Part shown: piece after piece, positions 11,262 to 22,279 of the stretch
Position numbering within the stretch: position 1 is the stretch's first letter
Layout: every line of letters starts with the position of its first letter
Source: Prostheceraeus crozeri
Lineage: Eukaryota > Platyhelminthes > Polycladida > Euryleptidae
Direction: 5' to 3'
NCBI GenBank assembly: GCA_907163375.1
Contig: CAJQUW010008939.1
Location: 248,001 to 312,000 of the forward strand
DNA length: 64,000 bases
Position numbers and translations under genes: made by a program
Notes under the pieces: generated by a model
What the model saw: the letters and a program-made list of their open reading frames with translations, nothing else
What the model was told of the DNA's origin: nothing
Database searches by the model: none

Positions 11262-13849
11262 CAGTTTTCCCAGTCAGGCGCGAATTTTGCCATCAGAGGC
11301 GCGAATGCGCGAATTCTGTGGGCAAGGCGCGAAAATATTTGAATGAAATGCGCGAATTTTGGGACAAGCAGATTATCAGATTTCAGTAAAAACTCTCAGA
11401 TTTATTAACATGCAAGTTTGCTGTACTTGTCCTAAGCACACAATTTATTGGAAATGCATGTTTATTACTTTCGCAGTTGCTACTCTGCATTTTCCCTTAT
11501 GTGCGGGAAGCCGTCCTTTCTGAAATACGAGAAGGGGTTTGGTATTCACTTCAAATTGACGAGGCGAACAAGGGTGCTAAGTACCTTGGAATTGTGGCTC
11601 GGTACCTACCAAAGAATTCCTTTTCTGCAAAAGTAGTCTGCATTGATCTACCAGTGTTGTCCTCGACAACTTCAGAGCAAATGGCTGCAAGTGTCATAAA
11701 GGCGTTAGATGAATGTCGTCTTGAGAAGAAGAACTGTCTGGCAATCATGAGTGACAGCTGCAATTCAATGAGGGGAGCCAAGAGTGGAACTGTTGTACGT
11801 TTGAAGAACGAGGACTTTACTACATCATTTTGATCTTGGAGGTTGCTCCTTACATCACGTATGGAAAACTCGCGCGTATGCTGCAGTGCGCTGCTGCTGC
11901 ATTTGGGGAAAAGTAGAGGAAGCGCTGTGAAAGATGACTAATTGTTATTTCAAGTTCTCACATTGAACATGACCACTTTGACCACCCTAATCGACAGTTT
12001 CACGGAAATAAAGAAAGATTGTCTTCCTTTTGATACTCGGTAGTTCAAATTGTTTTCCGTCGTGGAGCGTGTGCCTACATTTATATGAACCGCTGGTTGA
12101 GTTCTTCTCAAGCAGACCAGAAGAGGCACAAGTTCTAGCTTCACATCTATCCAGGAAACACTGAAAAATCCAAAGGTGAAGTTTTTTCTTCTCTTTCTCT
12201 CAGAGGTTTTGAAGCCATTGGAATAATTCGAATTACTGTTCCAAAGCGAATGCACCCAAATTCACATTCTTCACAGTCGTATGGTTGCACTGATGAAGCG
12301 CTGGCTCCTCCGCTTCATCAGACCAAGCAAGCTCACTGACAAAATTTGGAAGCTTGATTTGGCAGACGCTTCTGTATGGCTTCCACCTTATGAAATGTCA
12401 GTCGGAGAGCCTGCAAAGCGTTTGTTTGCGGATCTTTCAGTAAGTGATCAGCAGGCGTGTCTCTCGTCAATGAAATCCTTTTTCAAAGCAGGAACACAGA
12501 AGATGAAGGACTATCTTCCGTTTGGCAATAGCTTCTTGGTTGCTTGTCAGATGCTTGATCCGAAGCACCAAAAGCATCCCAACTTCGTGAAATGGGTCGG
12601 AAATTTGGCGCGTTGTCTACCCAATGTGTTTGCTGACACAGAGATCGGCAGCTTGGAAGTCGAGGCTCGCCTGCACCAGACTGAATTTAAAATCACTTCT
12701 ATTGATGACGGCGACGTACTTGACTTGTGGAAGAAAGTTTCAGACGACAACAACAGGTCTCTCCTGACTCGACTCGTCCGTGCGCTCCTTGTCCTGCCTC
12801 ACGGCAATGCCGAGGTCATGCGTGTGTTTAGTTCACTGAACGACACGGTGACAAAGAAGCGCTCACTACTCAAGCCAGCCACTGTCAAGTCATTGATTGT
12901 GTCGCGTTCCTGCATGGAATCAAGGAAGTGTACTCCAGCCTCACTTCCTGTGACTGCATCCTTGATTAGCATGTGTAATAGTGCCCACACTTCCTATCGC
13001 CAAAGATTAAAAGATGAAGCAGCAGAAGAAGAAAAGAAGCGTGCGAAGAAATTGGAGGCATCCCTTATTGCCGAAGTCCAGATAGAAAAGAAGTGCAGCA
13101 AGCGGATTTCGAGTCTCGAGGAGGAGCTGTTGCAGAAGAAGAAAGAAATCGAAGCGAAGTTGAAAGAGGAGGCAGCTCACCAGTTGTTGCTCAGCGCACA
13201 GAGAGCAACTGCCAGCCGTGACGAAGAGATTGAAGCTTTGCGGAAGGTACAGGGGCAGCTACAAAAGAAAAAGGAAAAAGAATCGGTTCGAGTAACTCAA
13301 AACGTTCTAAAACGGAAAGCCTGTGAAATGGCAATGATCGGCTTGTCCAAGATTCCGAAGAAGGACTGATGTATATTTAGATACTTCAATGCTTTATTAG
13401 ACAGCGTTGTGTTTCATGAATTTAAGCTTGCTGCTCACTAATAGTTGTTTTCCACTCGTATTTTCCATGGGTGTATGAGGTTCTGTTGTTTCTGCTGCTG
13501 CATTAGGTACAACCCGCCTAAGAATACCCGCAGGGCCATCCACGCGGTCCGTGGAGATTGCTGAAAAATAGGTATTTGAATCGCACAAGTAAAATCAAAC
13601 CTCTCATTGTGATGTCTGAATATCAGTTTTGAATAGGTATTATTGATTAACTTAGCTGTTGTTTTTTACAATTTTTTGCTAACAGGGTATGTGGCATGCT
13701 TCCCAGGAATAGTAGTGCACGGTGTGATCATGCTGAAGTAGTAGGTGTGGAGTTGACCCCACGATTGCTAGTCTCCTAAGTCATTTCAGTTAGGCTCGAA
13801 AATTTTCACCAGGCGCGGAAAATTGCGCCACTTCCGACTGGGAAGACTG
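11262..13849 (+). mobile_element. hAT transposon, 2.6 kb, with perfect 8-bp TSD
   Basis: The 8-bp word tttacagt occurs at 11254-11261 and 13850-13857 directly outside terminal inverted repeats: left CAGTTTTCCCAGTCAGG, right (reversed) CAGTCTTCCCAGTCGGA, which agree at 15 of 17 positions. Inside the left end a GCGCGAATTTTG-type word is repeated three or four times (11278-11361) and related GCGC/AAAATT words stand inside the right end, probably subterminal transposase-binding sites. An 8-bp TSD plus a hAT C-terminal dimerisation domain in the cargo fixes the superfamily. The intact TSD suggests a moderately recent insertion, although the transposase frame is already broken. Confidence 0.92.
11477..13369 (+). 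pseudogene. hAT transposase with C-terminal coiled-coil tail, frame-broken
   Basis: The N-terminal part (11477-11833) carries the RNase-H-fold start with an acidic IDEAN and, about 80 residues on, MSDSCNSMRGAKSG, the usual second catalytic region. About 11820-12280 continues in other frames (LDLGGCSLHHV, then a LxPLE..FQSE..QIH stretch typical of hAT), so at least two frameshifts and some stops lie there. The open part 12281-13369 (362 codons) holds the dimerisation block VLPHGNAEVMRVFSSLND near residue 170, preceded by a LDPKH motif. After about residue 245 the chain becomes Lys/Glu-rich heptads for roughly 90 residues (AEEEKKRAKKLEASL onward), a predicted coiled coil. That tail is not typical of the best-known hAT transposases. 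Confidence 0.85.
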
Positions 13850-13973
13850 TTTACAGTGCCTGACAGTAAGTTTGCAAGTTTGAAAAATTCAATCTTAGTA
13901 TTTCAGTGTCCCCATAATGTGATATGACTGAAAACTCTAAACCGGTGCCAATACTCATATATACTGCCTGACA

Positions 13974-15165
13974 TAAAAAGTGTTCCACTCAAATATATGA
14001 AGTTTATTCCACTCACTCATGAATTATAAGATAGCATTTTATATAAAACATTATATTTGAATAAATGGGAGACATTAGTACCGAGTATGTCCTCCCCGCA
14101 CTGAAATGCAGCTTTGAAGTCTCATCGGCATCGAGTCGCAAAGATGATCAAGCCGTTCCTGATCCAGCAATGACCATTGATCGATGAGTCTCTCTGAAAG
14201 AGCTGTCAGTGTTGATGGCGGATGATCATATGCATCTCTCACTTTCCGACCAAGTTCATCCCAAGCATGTTCGATCGGAGACAGGTCGGGGGAGCGTGAA
14301 GGCCAATGGAGGATGCGAATTCCAGATCTCACTATCGCTGTTGTTACACAATCAGCTCTGTGTGGTCGAACGTTGTCATCCTGGAATATGAGGTTGAGTT
14401 CATTTACCGTTGGGATGACGATTGGAGATATGATATTCGATAAATATCGCTCTCCTTTCAAGTTCCCATTCACAATGACTGCGACAGTACGACCTCCGTA
14501 CCAGATACCGGCCCAGATCATTACGCTACCACCACCATAGCGGTCATGCTCAGATATGCAGCAGGGTGAATACCTCTCACCAACCATTCGATGCACTCTA
14601 ATGCGACCATCGTGGAAATCCAAAGTGAAACGGGATTCATCCGTCCACATCACTTGACGCCATTCCTCTGTGCTCCACGACAGATGCTGCTCACACCATT
14701 CCATACGCTTTCGCTTGTGTTCGAGACGTGCGGAGAAAAAAATTGGCAGTGAAACAATGTCATTGTGTGAAATTCTCGCATTACTTACTTAGAGGAATTC
14801 TTACAGCAGGTCGGTATGACCTCAGGCCCGCTTCTGCTAGACGGCGATATGCTGTTCGTATACTGCATGCAATTCCTGCTGCAGCTTTCCAGCTGATGGC
14901 CAGTCGAGGAACACTCTTAAAGCGATTGCGCTTTGCTGAGATAACCAACTTCCTATCGGTAGCATTGTTTGTCAATCTCGGTCTCCCTGATCCTTCCCTT
15001 CTTTTAACATTTCCATTATTGTTCCATCGATTCCACATCTGCTCACAGTGGAGTGTGACACACCCAACTTCCGTCCAGCAAACCTGCAACTCTTTCCTCA
15101 TGGTAGCATTCCAACAGCCATTCCTTTTAATTGTCCTCTGATTGCGACATTTTTGCTTCAAAATT
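13974..15165 (-). mobile_element. Tc1-type transposon copy (DD34E), 5'-truncated
   Basis: The element is read on the minus strand. Its 3' end lies at about 13974, next to a TA and with a CTGCCTGACATAAAAAGTG terminus. No matching inverted terminus is found beyond 15165, where Tc1 homology stops just after the N-terminal helix-turn-helix, so the 5' end is lost. The transposase is described separately. Confidence 0.8.
14075..15161 (-). pseudogene. Tc1/mariner transposase (DD34E), frameshifted
   Basis: Minus strand. The first part (15161 to about 14781) contains paired helix-turn-helix DNA-binding sequence with the GRPR linker (REGSGRPRLTNNATDR). The second part (14704-14075, 209 codons) is the DDE domain: MWTDESRFTLDFHDGR with the first Asp, VMIWAGI, FQDDNVRPHRA with the second Asp, and SPDLSPIEHAWDELGR with the catalytic Glu. 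Counting between the second Asp and the Glu gives 34 residues, the DD34E signature of Tc1. The two parts are in different frames, joined across about 14704-14790, so at least one frameshift disables it. The DDE half is otherwise open and well preserved. Confidence 0.9.
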
Positions 15166-15524
15166 TAGTCAGAAAGAATTGCTTGATAGTGATAAAAGGT
15201 CGAATTTGAAGTGCATCAACTATGCCAAAGATATCGACAATGGACACCTGCTTTATATTAGCATGACAAATTTGATGCATAGACATCCTGGTCAGTGCAG
15301 TATGAAATAAAAGTCGTTCTCTTCCATTGAGATTTTCTATATCAAGTGGATCGTTTTTAATGTCATAGAGTATTATATAATAGTCATCCACGATTCTACG
15401 ATTAGGCCTATGTATGCATAAATTTTGCACATATATATTGCACATAAATACTGGTGAGTAACTGGAACATAGACATTGCTCAAACAAACAAAGCATATAT
15501 GTCTTACCATCAGCAATTTGTATG
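15166..15524. other. Unassigned spacer between two Tc1 copies
   Basis: A minus-strand open frame runs through here from the Tc1 copy to the right, but its translation has no Tc1 character after the QRKD motif and I do not regard it as coding. At 15385-15428 lies a 44-bp word that recurs at 17307-17350. Confidence 0.45.
15385..15428. repeat. 44-bp near-perfect repeat, copy 1
   Basis: The segment starting catccacgattctacg is repeated at 17307-17350 in the same orientation with a single mismatch. It contains the aggcctatgtatgcat core. Confidence 0.9.
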
Positions 15525-16420
15525 AAGTCCTTCCGCTGAACAGGAGTTCTCACACGCCTTGGCATGGAGGTAATATAAGACTGGCATACCGCCACCAGCT
15601 CATCATCACGATGCCATATTTCAAGGAAATGTGATATGATTTCGCTTTTGTTGAGAGGTTTCTCCGTGCTCACTCGATTTTTGCCCATGCCTAGATGTTT
15701 TCAATAGGATTAACATCCGGGCTGCAGAGAGCCGGCCAATCCATGACATTGATTCCCATTACAGGAATTTCCCAAAGTTCGGAACTCTTCTTTTGATTTT
15801 CGGCTGACATGAAAGGGGACATTATCCTGTTGGAGCGTCCCTGTGCCATTAGGATGCCAGTCTTTCACTTGCTGGACAGGTCTCCCATGATTATCTTACG
15901 ATTATCTTATGTAAGTGTCAGAATCCATCGAACCTTCGTCCACGTGACTTTGTGTTGACCTTTCGCTGAGAAGCAGGCCCAAATCATTGCTTTGGTTGGG
16001 TGCTTCACAGTCAATTCACCTCACGCATTGGGGACAACTGTCTCAAAAATCTATCGCAGTCTCGCTGAAAATTGCATTTTTCCACTGATCCTTATCCCTG
16101 TGACTGTGGTGAAAGGCCCATTGGTATCGTCGAGACACATGTGAATTGCTAAGATCACAAAAGGCCCCTTCTTTTGGCTTAACAGCTGCACATCCTGCTT
16201 CACCCAAGCCTCTTTGAATAGTGCGTAGGCACATTCGATCGCCTCTGCTTCCCATTTCTTTCTGGATTACAGCCTGCAGTCATTCTTGGATTATTGCCAC
16301 TAACAATTCGAAGCATTCGCAGATCACGTTCGTCGAGCCTCTTGTTTGATCCACCGCAGCTTCCGTACCTCAGATGAACGTATTTAGTATTTAGTTGTTG
16401 ATTAAGCTCACTAGACATGT
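15525..16420 (-). pseudogene. Second Tc1-type transposase, several frame breaks
   Basis: Minus strand. From 16418: RLDERDLRMLRIVSGN and then NPRMTAGCNPERN, the second helix-turn-helix. Then GLGEAGCAAVKPKEGAF and VSRRYQWAFHHSHRD lead to the WKNAIFSE strand with the first catalytic region. In other frames follow KAMIWACFSAKG, QQDNVPFHVS-like sequence, and near 15730-15680 the SPDVNPIENI signature with the catalytic Glu. The tail PLNKSEIISHFLEIWH and CQSYITSMPRRV ends the domain near 15535. At least four changes of frame and several stops mark this as an older copy than its neighbour at 14.0-15.2 kb. The sequence also differs clearly, so it is a separate Tc1 family. No termini were identified. 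Confidence 0.85.
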
Positions 16421-16601
16421 GTTATTCACAAACTGACAGCTTTCAAGACTCTAATTAGAAATTATTTGGTGAGTAGCCTATACAGTGTCTCTATAATTCA
16501 AATAATTCAATTCTTTAATGATAAATTTACTACTTTACTTTATATATACTTATACTTTATGTTCTGTTATCTAGGCACGTGTGATTCATTGACTTGTTTA
16601 A

Positions 16602-16759
16602 CCCCTTCGCGACCTAAGTGAAATTCATTAAATTGTCGCAAGTCACCATGACGTGCTCTGCACGCACAATCGAAATATGCTCTAATGACGACCTCCTAAT
16701 CATGGTGACTTTGAATAATTGATGTATGGCGTGCTCTGCACACATTGGTCGTGAAAGGG
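16602..16759. mobile_element. 158-bp piggyBac-type MITE flanked by TTAA
   Basis: TTAA occurs at 16598-16601 and 16760-16763. Between them the ends are CCCCTTCGCGACC and, reversed, CCCTTTCACGACC, a terminal inverted repeat beginning with the CCC that piggyBac elements use next to their TTAA target. Inside, a gcgtgctctgcac word appears on both sides (about 16651 and 16729), giving further inverted symmetry. There is no coding capacity. The terminus resembles that of the autonomous piggyBac at 58.1-61.1 kb (CCCTTTCATACTC) only in its first seven bases, so it is a different family. Confidence 0.88.
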
Positions 16760-16763
16760 TTAA

Positions 16764-17602
16764 TAATTTATTGTCACTAAGAGTTTGATGCACGAACTAT
16801 TGTCTGTAATGAAGTTAATCAACATTCTATTCACATCCATTTCGGAATGTAGTTACATGTATTTCATGTAATGGGTCTACTCACGTGAAGTCACTGTCAA
16901 AACTGATAAAAAGCTACCCTAGGCGCTATCTAAACTTAATGTGACTTGTAAATATGCAATCCCATGTAGCCTAATTCATTGAAGTGTAGCATCAAAGTGA
17001 AAAAAAATATTCAAGAATTCGTCATTTGAAATGTTCATAATAAATTATTGCATTAATTGGTGATTTATGATATCAACTAATTGCAATTAAGCAATTAATT
17101 GATCGGCATGATTACATAATTGCAATTTAAATTAATTGATTGCTTAGCCGAATTGAATTGCTATTTGAATTTTTGACATTTTGAGAACCTCTGAATGGGA
17201 TTAGTATGTATTAATTTTGCTGAAGTTGTGCTGACGCCTATAATATTGCCTATACTGTATTTTTGGCTAATAGTGGTCCACACATAGTGTTTCAGTTCAT
17301 TCACAGCATCCACGATTCTACGATTAGGCTTATGTATGCATAAATTTTGCCATTTTATGAAAAGAGTGAGGTATGTCTAGGTTTGGCAAATTTGTTCTAA
17401 AGCAGTTCTCCTTACTACTAACTTATCTGTGCGGACGACAAATAGGTTAGATTTGCATTGAGTAATACACAAGCTCCAAACTAGAATATTTTCGGAGCAC
17501 ATCATGGATTTAATTAACTGTGCAGTCATGAAATAAAGAAATTGTTATGAGGTGTAGTATTTGATCTTTTATTTTGTGACAAGCTTTACGGATTAAAAGT
17601 GA
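16764..17602. other. AT-rich stretch without genes
   Basis: Notable only for a cluster of AATTAATTG and CAATTA words at about 17035-17170 and for the 44-bp repeat copy at 17307-17350. No coding potential was recognised. Confidence 0.4.
17307..17350. repeat. 44-bp near-perfect repeat, copy 2
   Basis: Partner of 15385-15428, same orientation, one mismatch. Confidence 0.9.
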
Positions 17603-18231
17603 GACTTTCACAGGATGATGTACACCCTATGCCTATTACGAATCTGCGCACTGCCGAGTTCTAGTGAATTCCTCTTCTTGTCAGACAGGATCAAAGAAAA
17701 ACACATGTAAATCCAATGGGACGCAAATTGCAGTTTTTGGCTAAAATGAAATTTTCTATGTTTTCTCTTATCAAACGAAAAGTACTGAGCCTAGAGTCAT
17801 AATTTTTGACATGGTATGTCTTAAGCTCATTTCCTATTATGTGCATGTGCTATTATCATGCATCTGATCGGCAATGTATGTGAGAATGTGGCTCAGTTTG
17901 GATGAAGTGGGGCGACATGTTGGTGTTTGCCGACATTTAAGAGGCTCGCCAAATCTAAATGTGGTTAGCTTTATAGACAGGGGTGCATGAACATGAAAGA
18001 AAATGACCTTAAGACATTCCATGCCAAAAATTATGAGTCTAGGCTTAACACTTTTCCTTTAATCATAGAAAACATAGAAGATTTCATTTTAACCAAAAAT
18101 TGCAATCTGCGTCCCATTGGATTTACATGTGTTTTTCTTTGATCTTGTATGACAAGAAGAGGAACTTACTAGAACTCAGCAAACGTGCAGATTTGTAGTA
18201 GGCATGTGGTGTACATCATTCTGTGAAAGTC
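17603..18231. mobile_element. 629-bp foldback element (about 249-bp inverted arms)
   Basis: The left arm (17603 to about 17851) starts GACTTTCACAGGATGATGTA and the right arm (about 17983-18231) is its reverse complement, ending CTGTGAAAGTC. Shared blocks include ATCCAATGGGACGCAAATTG, the AAAAACACATGTAA block and GTCATAATTTTTG. The arms agree along their whole length with scattered mismatches and one or two small indels, and are separated by a loop of about 130 bp. There is no coding region and the superfamily is unknown. It sits immediately upstream of the Penelope-like RT fragment. Confidence 0.85.
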
Positions 18232-19666
18232 TTATTTTCGGCCTCGTTCCCTGCAGAAACTCGTTCTGGCTGCCTGACTATACTTCGAAATTTTATCGAC
18301 ATTTCATATTTACGAAGTGGCTGTCACTGAAAATATACCTTCTTTTTATTTATGGAACGGCTATGGGTACGAAGGTGGCGCCCACTTATGCCAGACTCGT
18401 AATGGCCTGCCTTGAAGATGCCATGTATAGAAGTGTTAGAGAAGTATTCCCCCTTTCAAAGGGGGACACATAATAAGCAACTGGAGGAGGTATCTAGATG
18501 ACTGTTGGATTATTTGGGAAAATAGTTATGAGAGTAATGAATCATTTCATAATGTAACTAATAACTTGCATCCAGCGATCAAATTTACAGGAGAGACTGA
18601 CAGCGAACCTTTACATTTTCTGGACGTTATAATCCATATAAATAGAAAGGATGGAAAAGTTAGTACGGACCTATATCGTAAGCAGATAGATACAATGAAT
18701 TATGTCACATTTAACTCTGTCCATCCTTGACACGTCCTATGAAATACATGTATCCCAGATAATTTAGCTCGAAGAATGCAAGTAATGGTTTTGATGACCG
18801 CATGAGAGATCACCGCTTTGCAGAATTAAGGGAAAGATTAAAAACATTGAACTATCCAAAGCAATTAATAAACGATGCAATTGTGAAGGCTAACTTTGAA
18901 AACTCTCAACTGAACACGGAACAAGATCAGAGAATGATATTCCAATTCATACATGAATACAATAAAAGTAATCCTGAAATTTTCACCAAGGTCATACCCC
19001 CGGTCTCAAATGCGTTTCACCTTTTAAACTCTTCGTGATTGCAGATTCGTTAAATCATATAAGCAACCCAGATAATTGCAAGTTTTACTCTCAAATAATT
19101 ACCGGAGAACAATTCACGGGGTAACTCGTTGTGGACCTCGATGTAAGGGCTGCGAAGTGATCGTAGAGGGCAGTCAGGTTGAGTTCTTAACAGGGATGCG
19201 GAGTCGGAGTCCTATCATTTTTGCTGGAGTCGTAGTCGGAGTCCTATCAAATGATAGGACTCCAGACTCCGGCCTGTAACAAGACCCGAAACATAATAGA
19301 AGCAAATTATTTATTCTCGTGCATAGCTGTCACTGTCTTGATGTGAATTTTCTCCATCAAAGAAATGTACAGAGACACTGCTGCATGCAAAGCTTGTAAT
19401 AGTTGACGGAATGAACCGTGATAGTGAAAAAAGGATTGTCTTTTCACTCGGTGATTTAGTAGAGAAGACAAGCCTTCCTAGCCTCGATCACACCTACGCA
19501 CCAAAGGTCACATCAGAGATAATAAAATAAAATACTAGTTTGGTTGAGATCATTATCTCTTACCCTCACATTAACCATGTGTGATGGATCTAAAGCGCAT
19601 ATTAAAATCGAAGGTGTACTCATATTTTTTGGAGAAGGATGGGGGATTTTCCTGCCTGGTAGAGAC

Positions 19667-20798
19667 TAGGGTTTACAATCTCTAGCCGTTTTCTCAATCC
19701 CGGGATTTTCGAGACTGGCTAATCGCAATCCCGGGATCTCGATCGAGATTTATATATACTGTATATGTTTTTAATCATTAAATTTCAAGAAATATTTCAA
19801 AAGACGATACGTGCTTGTAAAATCTATATCTTTCAACGTGAACTAAACAAACATCTACAGTAGGTAAAACTAGTCAACTGGTAAAAAATATTGGCGAAGT
19901 AAGGTAAGACACTGAATTGTGGTATCACTCATTCTCGACCGTAATTTCGTTAAGAACAAACCGGCCGCCGAGAATGCTCTTTCGGATTCTACCGATGTTG
20001 GAGGTATCGATTCCAGGACTTGTTTTACCCGCTTGACGATCATTCCCGTGTCTCGAGATAGACTGAATTGTTGCAGTTCCATCCTAACCAACGATTCGAG
20101 AGAATCATTCCTTGCAGGAGGAGACTTTTCCAATACTAGCAGACTTCTCGCAAGTATCTCACAAAACAATTAATCACCGAGACACAATTCGTTGTCGATG
20201 TGTGAAAACCAACACAGCGCAGCTGCAGTAGCAGTCCGGTGACCTGTCAATAGAGCGAATTCGGGAGACTCACTGGGTTGAATGACGGTTTCTTCGACGG
20301 TTTTTCCCTCAAAGACCGCAAACCGCAAACCTAGCTCTGTCTGAACGAGCCTTGAACGGGCCTTTAGTCGTTATTTAAATCGTTGTGATTTGTCTTTCAG
20401 CTATCAATTTACGAAGTTTTTTCAGTTTACAGAAGCAATACTAGTAGCAGTGTCACAACACTGTTTATTAAGCGTCTGAACGGTTTGTGTCCCGGCATTG
20501 ATTTAGCCCAGATTTCGCGCTGCTCCTCGGCACTAATGTCACGACACTAGTGTCATCGTGTGAACGAGGCTTAACCAGCTGGCTCGGCAAATACAGCACA
20601 TTGACAATTTATCAAACTTGGAACATAAAAAATTAAGATGCATTTTCAAAAAAGCCATTGACTCTCTTAACTATGTCACTTAGATGGAACTCAGGGCCAA
20701 TCTTTCAAATATCTCGAAATACCTCGAGATCTCGAAGACGTAATCCCGGGATTTTTAATCTCGGAAATAGGGTCGAGATCCCGGGATTGTAAACCCTA
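19667..20798 (-). mobile_element. Second hAT nested inside the first, perfect 8-bp TSD
   Basis: GTAGAGAC occurs at 19659-19666 and 20799-20806. The element begins TAGGGTTTACAATC and ends with the exact reverse complement. The subterminal word ATCCCGGGAT occurs twice on each side (around 19697, 19728, 20743 and 20778), likely transposase-binding sites. It contains a minus-strand hAT transposase C-terminus. At 1132 bp it is an internally deleted derivative. Confidence 0.92.
19870..20169 (-). pseudogene. hAT transposase C-terminal dimerisation domain fragment
   Basis: 99 codons on the minus strand. The core reads VLESIPPTSVESERAFSAAG followed by LFLTKLRSRMSD and LTLLRQYF, the hAT dimerisation domain (IPPTSVESERAFS is one of its most conserved blocks). 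The catalytic N-terminal two thirds are absent from the element, so the fragment cannot be a working transposase. It lies wholly within the nested hAT. Confidence 0.92.
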
Positions 20799-21345
20799 GT
20801 AGAGACTGGAGAAAAACCGTGTGAAGCACACATCAACTAGATGGGAGGAGCCGAGTCGCATGTATCCAACTCAAAGTGACATTTGATAAACTTTCATTGA
20901 CAATGATTGATAATTGATACAGCAATGACCACTAAAGATAGGTTCAGGTAAGCCTATACTGATCTATGATGTAGGCTACCAGTTAATTTTTCAAAAAAGG
21001 CTGTATACACTTGACACCCGGAGTCGGAGTCCTATCAAAATGATAGGACTCCGCATCCCTGATTCCTAACAAATAATGATATGAAGATCTTTCATTTGCG
21101 ATAACTGTAAGCAGTTCTATATTGGACAAATCTGGGGATGCACTCAGACATCGAATGACAGGTCACAGACAACAAATCAATGATGTGATATAGACTTCTC
21201 TCACGGTAAGCCGCCATATATCTAGTTATGGGGGCAGCTTCAAAGCCATGCCATTTTATCACTTGCCTCCAAGTGCAAATCGCTTGGACAGAGAATCTAA
21301 AGATATGTTTGTTCGTGCTTTCCATCTCTTCCTAAATGCTTCATA

Positions 21346-22279
21346 ATGTCTTTTATTCAAATTATTTTGATATCTACATTTTTATGTCAATTCTGTTCAT
21401 TATATCAGCTTGCATTGTAGAGCCGCCGTATCTGCCGAAATCGATCGGCAATAGCAAACTTTTGCTTTTGATTTTCTTGTGGGACATAATTTCGTATCAC
21501 GTGAAAAATTAGAGTTATCAAGAAAATAGTCATTCAATCATGTCTCAAGTGATTATGTTATGCTCCTCTTTCGGAGTCATGAAATTTGTGTAATTTCTCT
21601 TCGATTAAGATGCATTTTGAAGGCTTGCTGTGATCTCTGCCATCTCAAGCACCGCAGCTAGACATCTCATTCCTGAGTTCACATTGGATGATATCATCGC
21701 CAGCAGATTTTTTGCTTGAGCGCTGTATGGGTGAGAGAAACAATGTGAGCTGCGCTTGGGAAAATTTTAGGCCGATTGAAGCAATAATTTTTTTATCTGA
21801 TGTTCTCTGCATTCGGTTAAGTGTAGTTGTGTGCATTTAGCTTGCTATGAACTGTGAGTTAGACATTGGAGCGTTTCTATTGCAGAATGCGATTGTGAAT
21901 AATTTTGTAAAGGATAACGTTAACAAAACAGTTGGAATCTATTCGAGATTTATTTACCTTAATCAGCCCTGTCGTTAAATATTACAAGAAGCAAAACAGA
22001 ATTTGATGATTGCATATCAGGTCATCAAAAAACTTGCAGAAGTCGATCGAGGACATAATGACAAATTTTGTTGATTGGTTTACATCATTCATAGCCGCAG
22101 CCACTCCTCAACACGAAAATCTTTGTCAATCTTTTAAGAATGATCAGATTGATGCATCTGGGAGTGATCGAATCGACATTCGTAATTGTCTGAAAAAAGT
22201 ACTTGACATCTTTCTCAAAGAATTATCATTGCGTTTCACAGATTTCATTGAAACTCTCTTCCTATTTGACTGCGTCTTA
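21346..22279. other. No supported gene
   Basis: Contains the start of an open frame (22010-22453) whose first part has no recognised motif and whose second part overlaps a Penelope-like endonuclease remnant. I do not call it a gene. Confidence 0.4.

Larger units (their letters stand above)
19191..21061. mobile_element. Non-autonomous hAT inserted in the Penelope-like element
   Basis: The ends are CAGGGATGCGGAGTC on the left and its reverse complement on the right, with further shared GGAGTCCTATCA words forming subterminal palindromes (19226-19262 and 21019-21052). Flanking 8-bp words are gttcttaa (19183-19190) and attcctaa (21062-21069), a TSD with two mismatches, consistent with an old hAT insertion. 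Removing it joins the two Penelope-like halves in the expected order. No transposase of its own is visible; the only hAT coding sequence inside belongs to a second, nested element. Confidence 0.85.
18235..21345 (+). mobile_element. Canonical Penelope-like element (RT then GIY-YIG), split by a hAT
   Basis: RT part (18235-19190): GTAMGTKVAPTYARLVM, then about 40 residues later WRRYLDDCWIIWE with the YxDD catalytic pair, then FTGETDSEPLHFLDVII, a TDLYRKQIDT motif and the LARRMQ helix. The frame passes several breaks. After an interruption at 19191-21061 it resumes as NNDMKIFHLRDNCKQFYIGQ, the start of the C-terminal GIY-YIG endonuclease, and ends near 21345 with FYHLPPSANRLDRESKDMF. RT followed by C-terminal GIY-YIG is the canonical order (Penelope/Poseidon, Neptune and Nematis groups). 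The 5' part of the RT is missing. It is decayed and non-autonomous. Confidence 0.85.

Noticed and set aside
15158-15688. 176-codon minus-strand frame as one protein
   Set aside because: Its first ~55 residues are the end of a Tc1 transposase and the rest is unrelated spacer.
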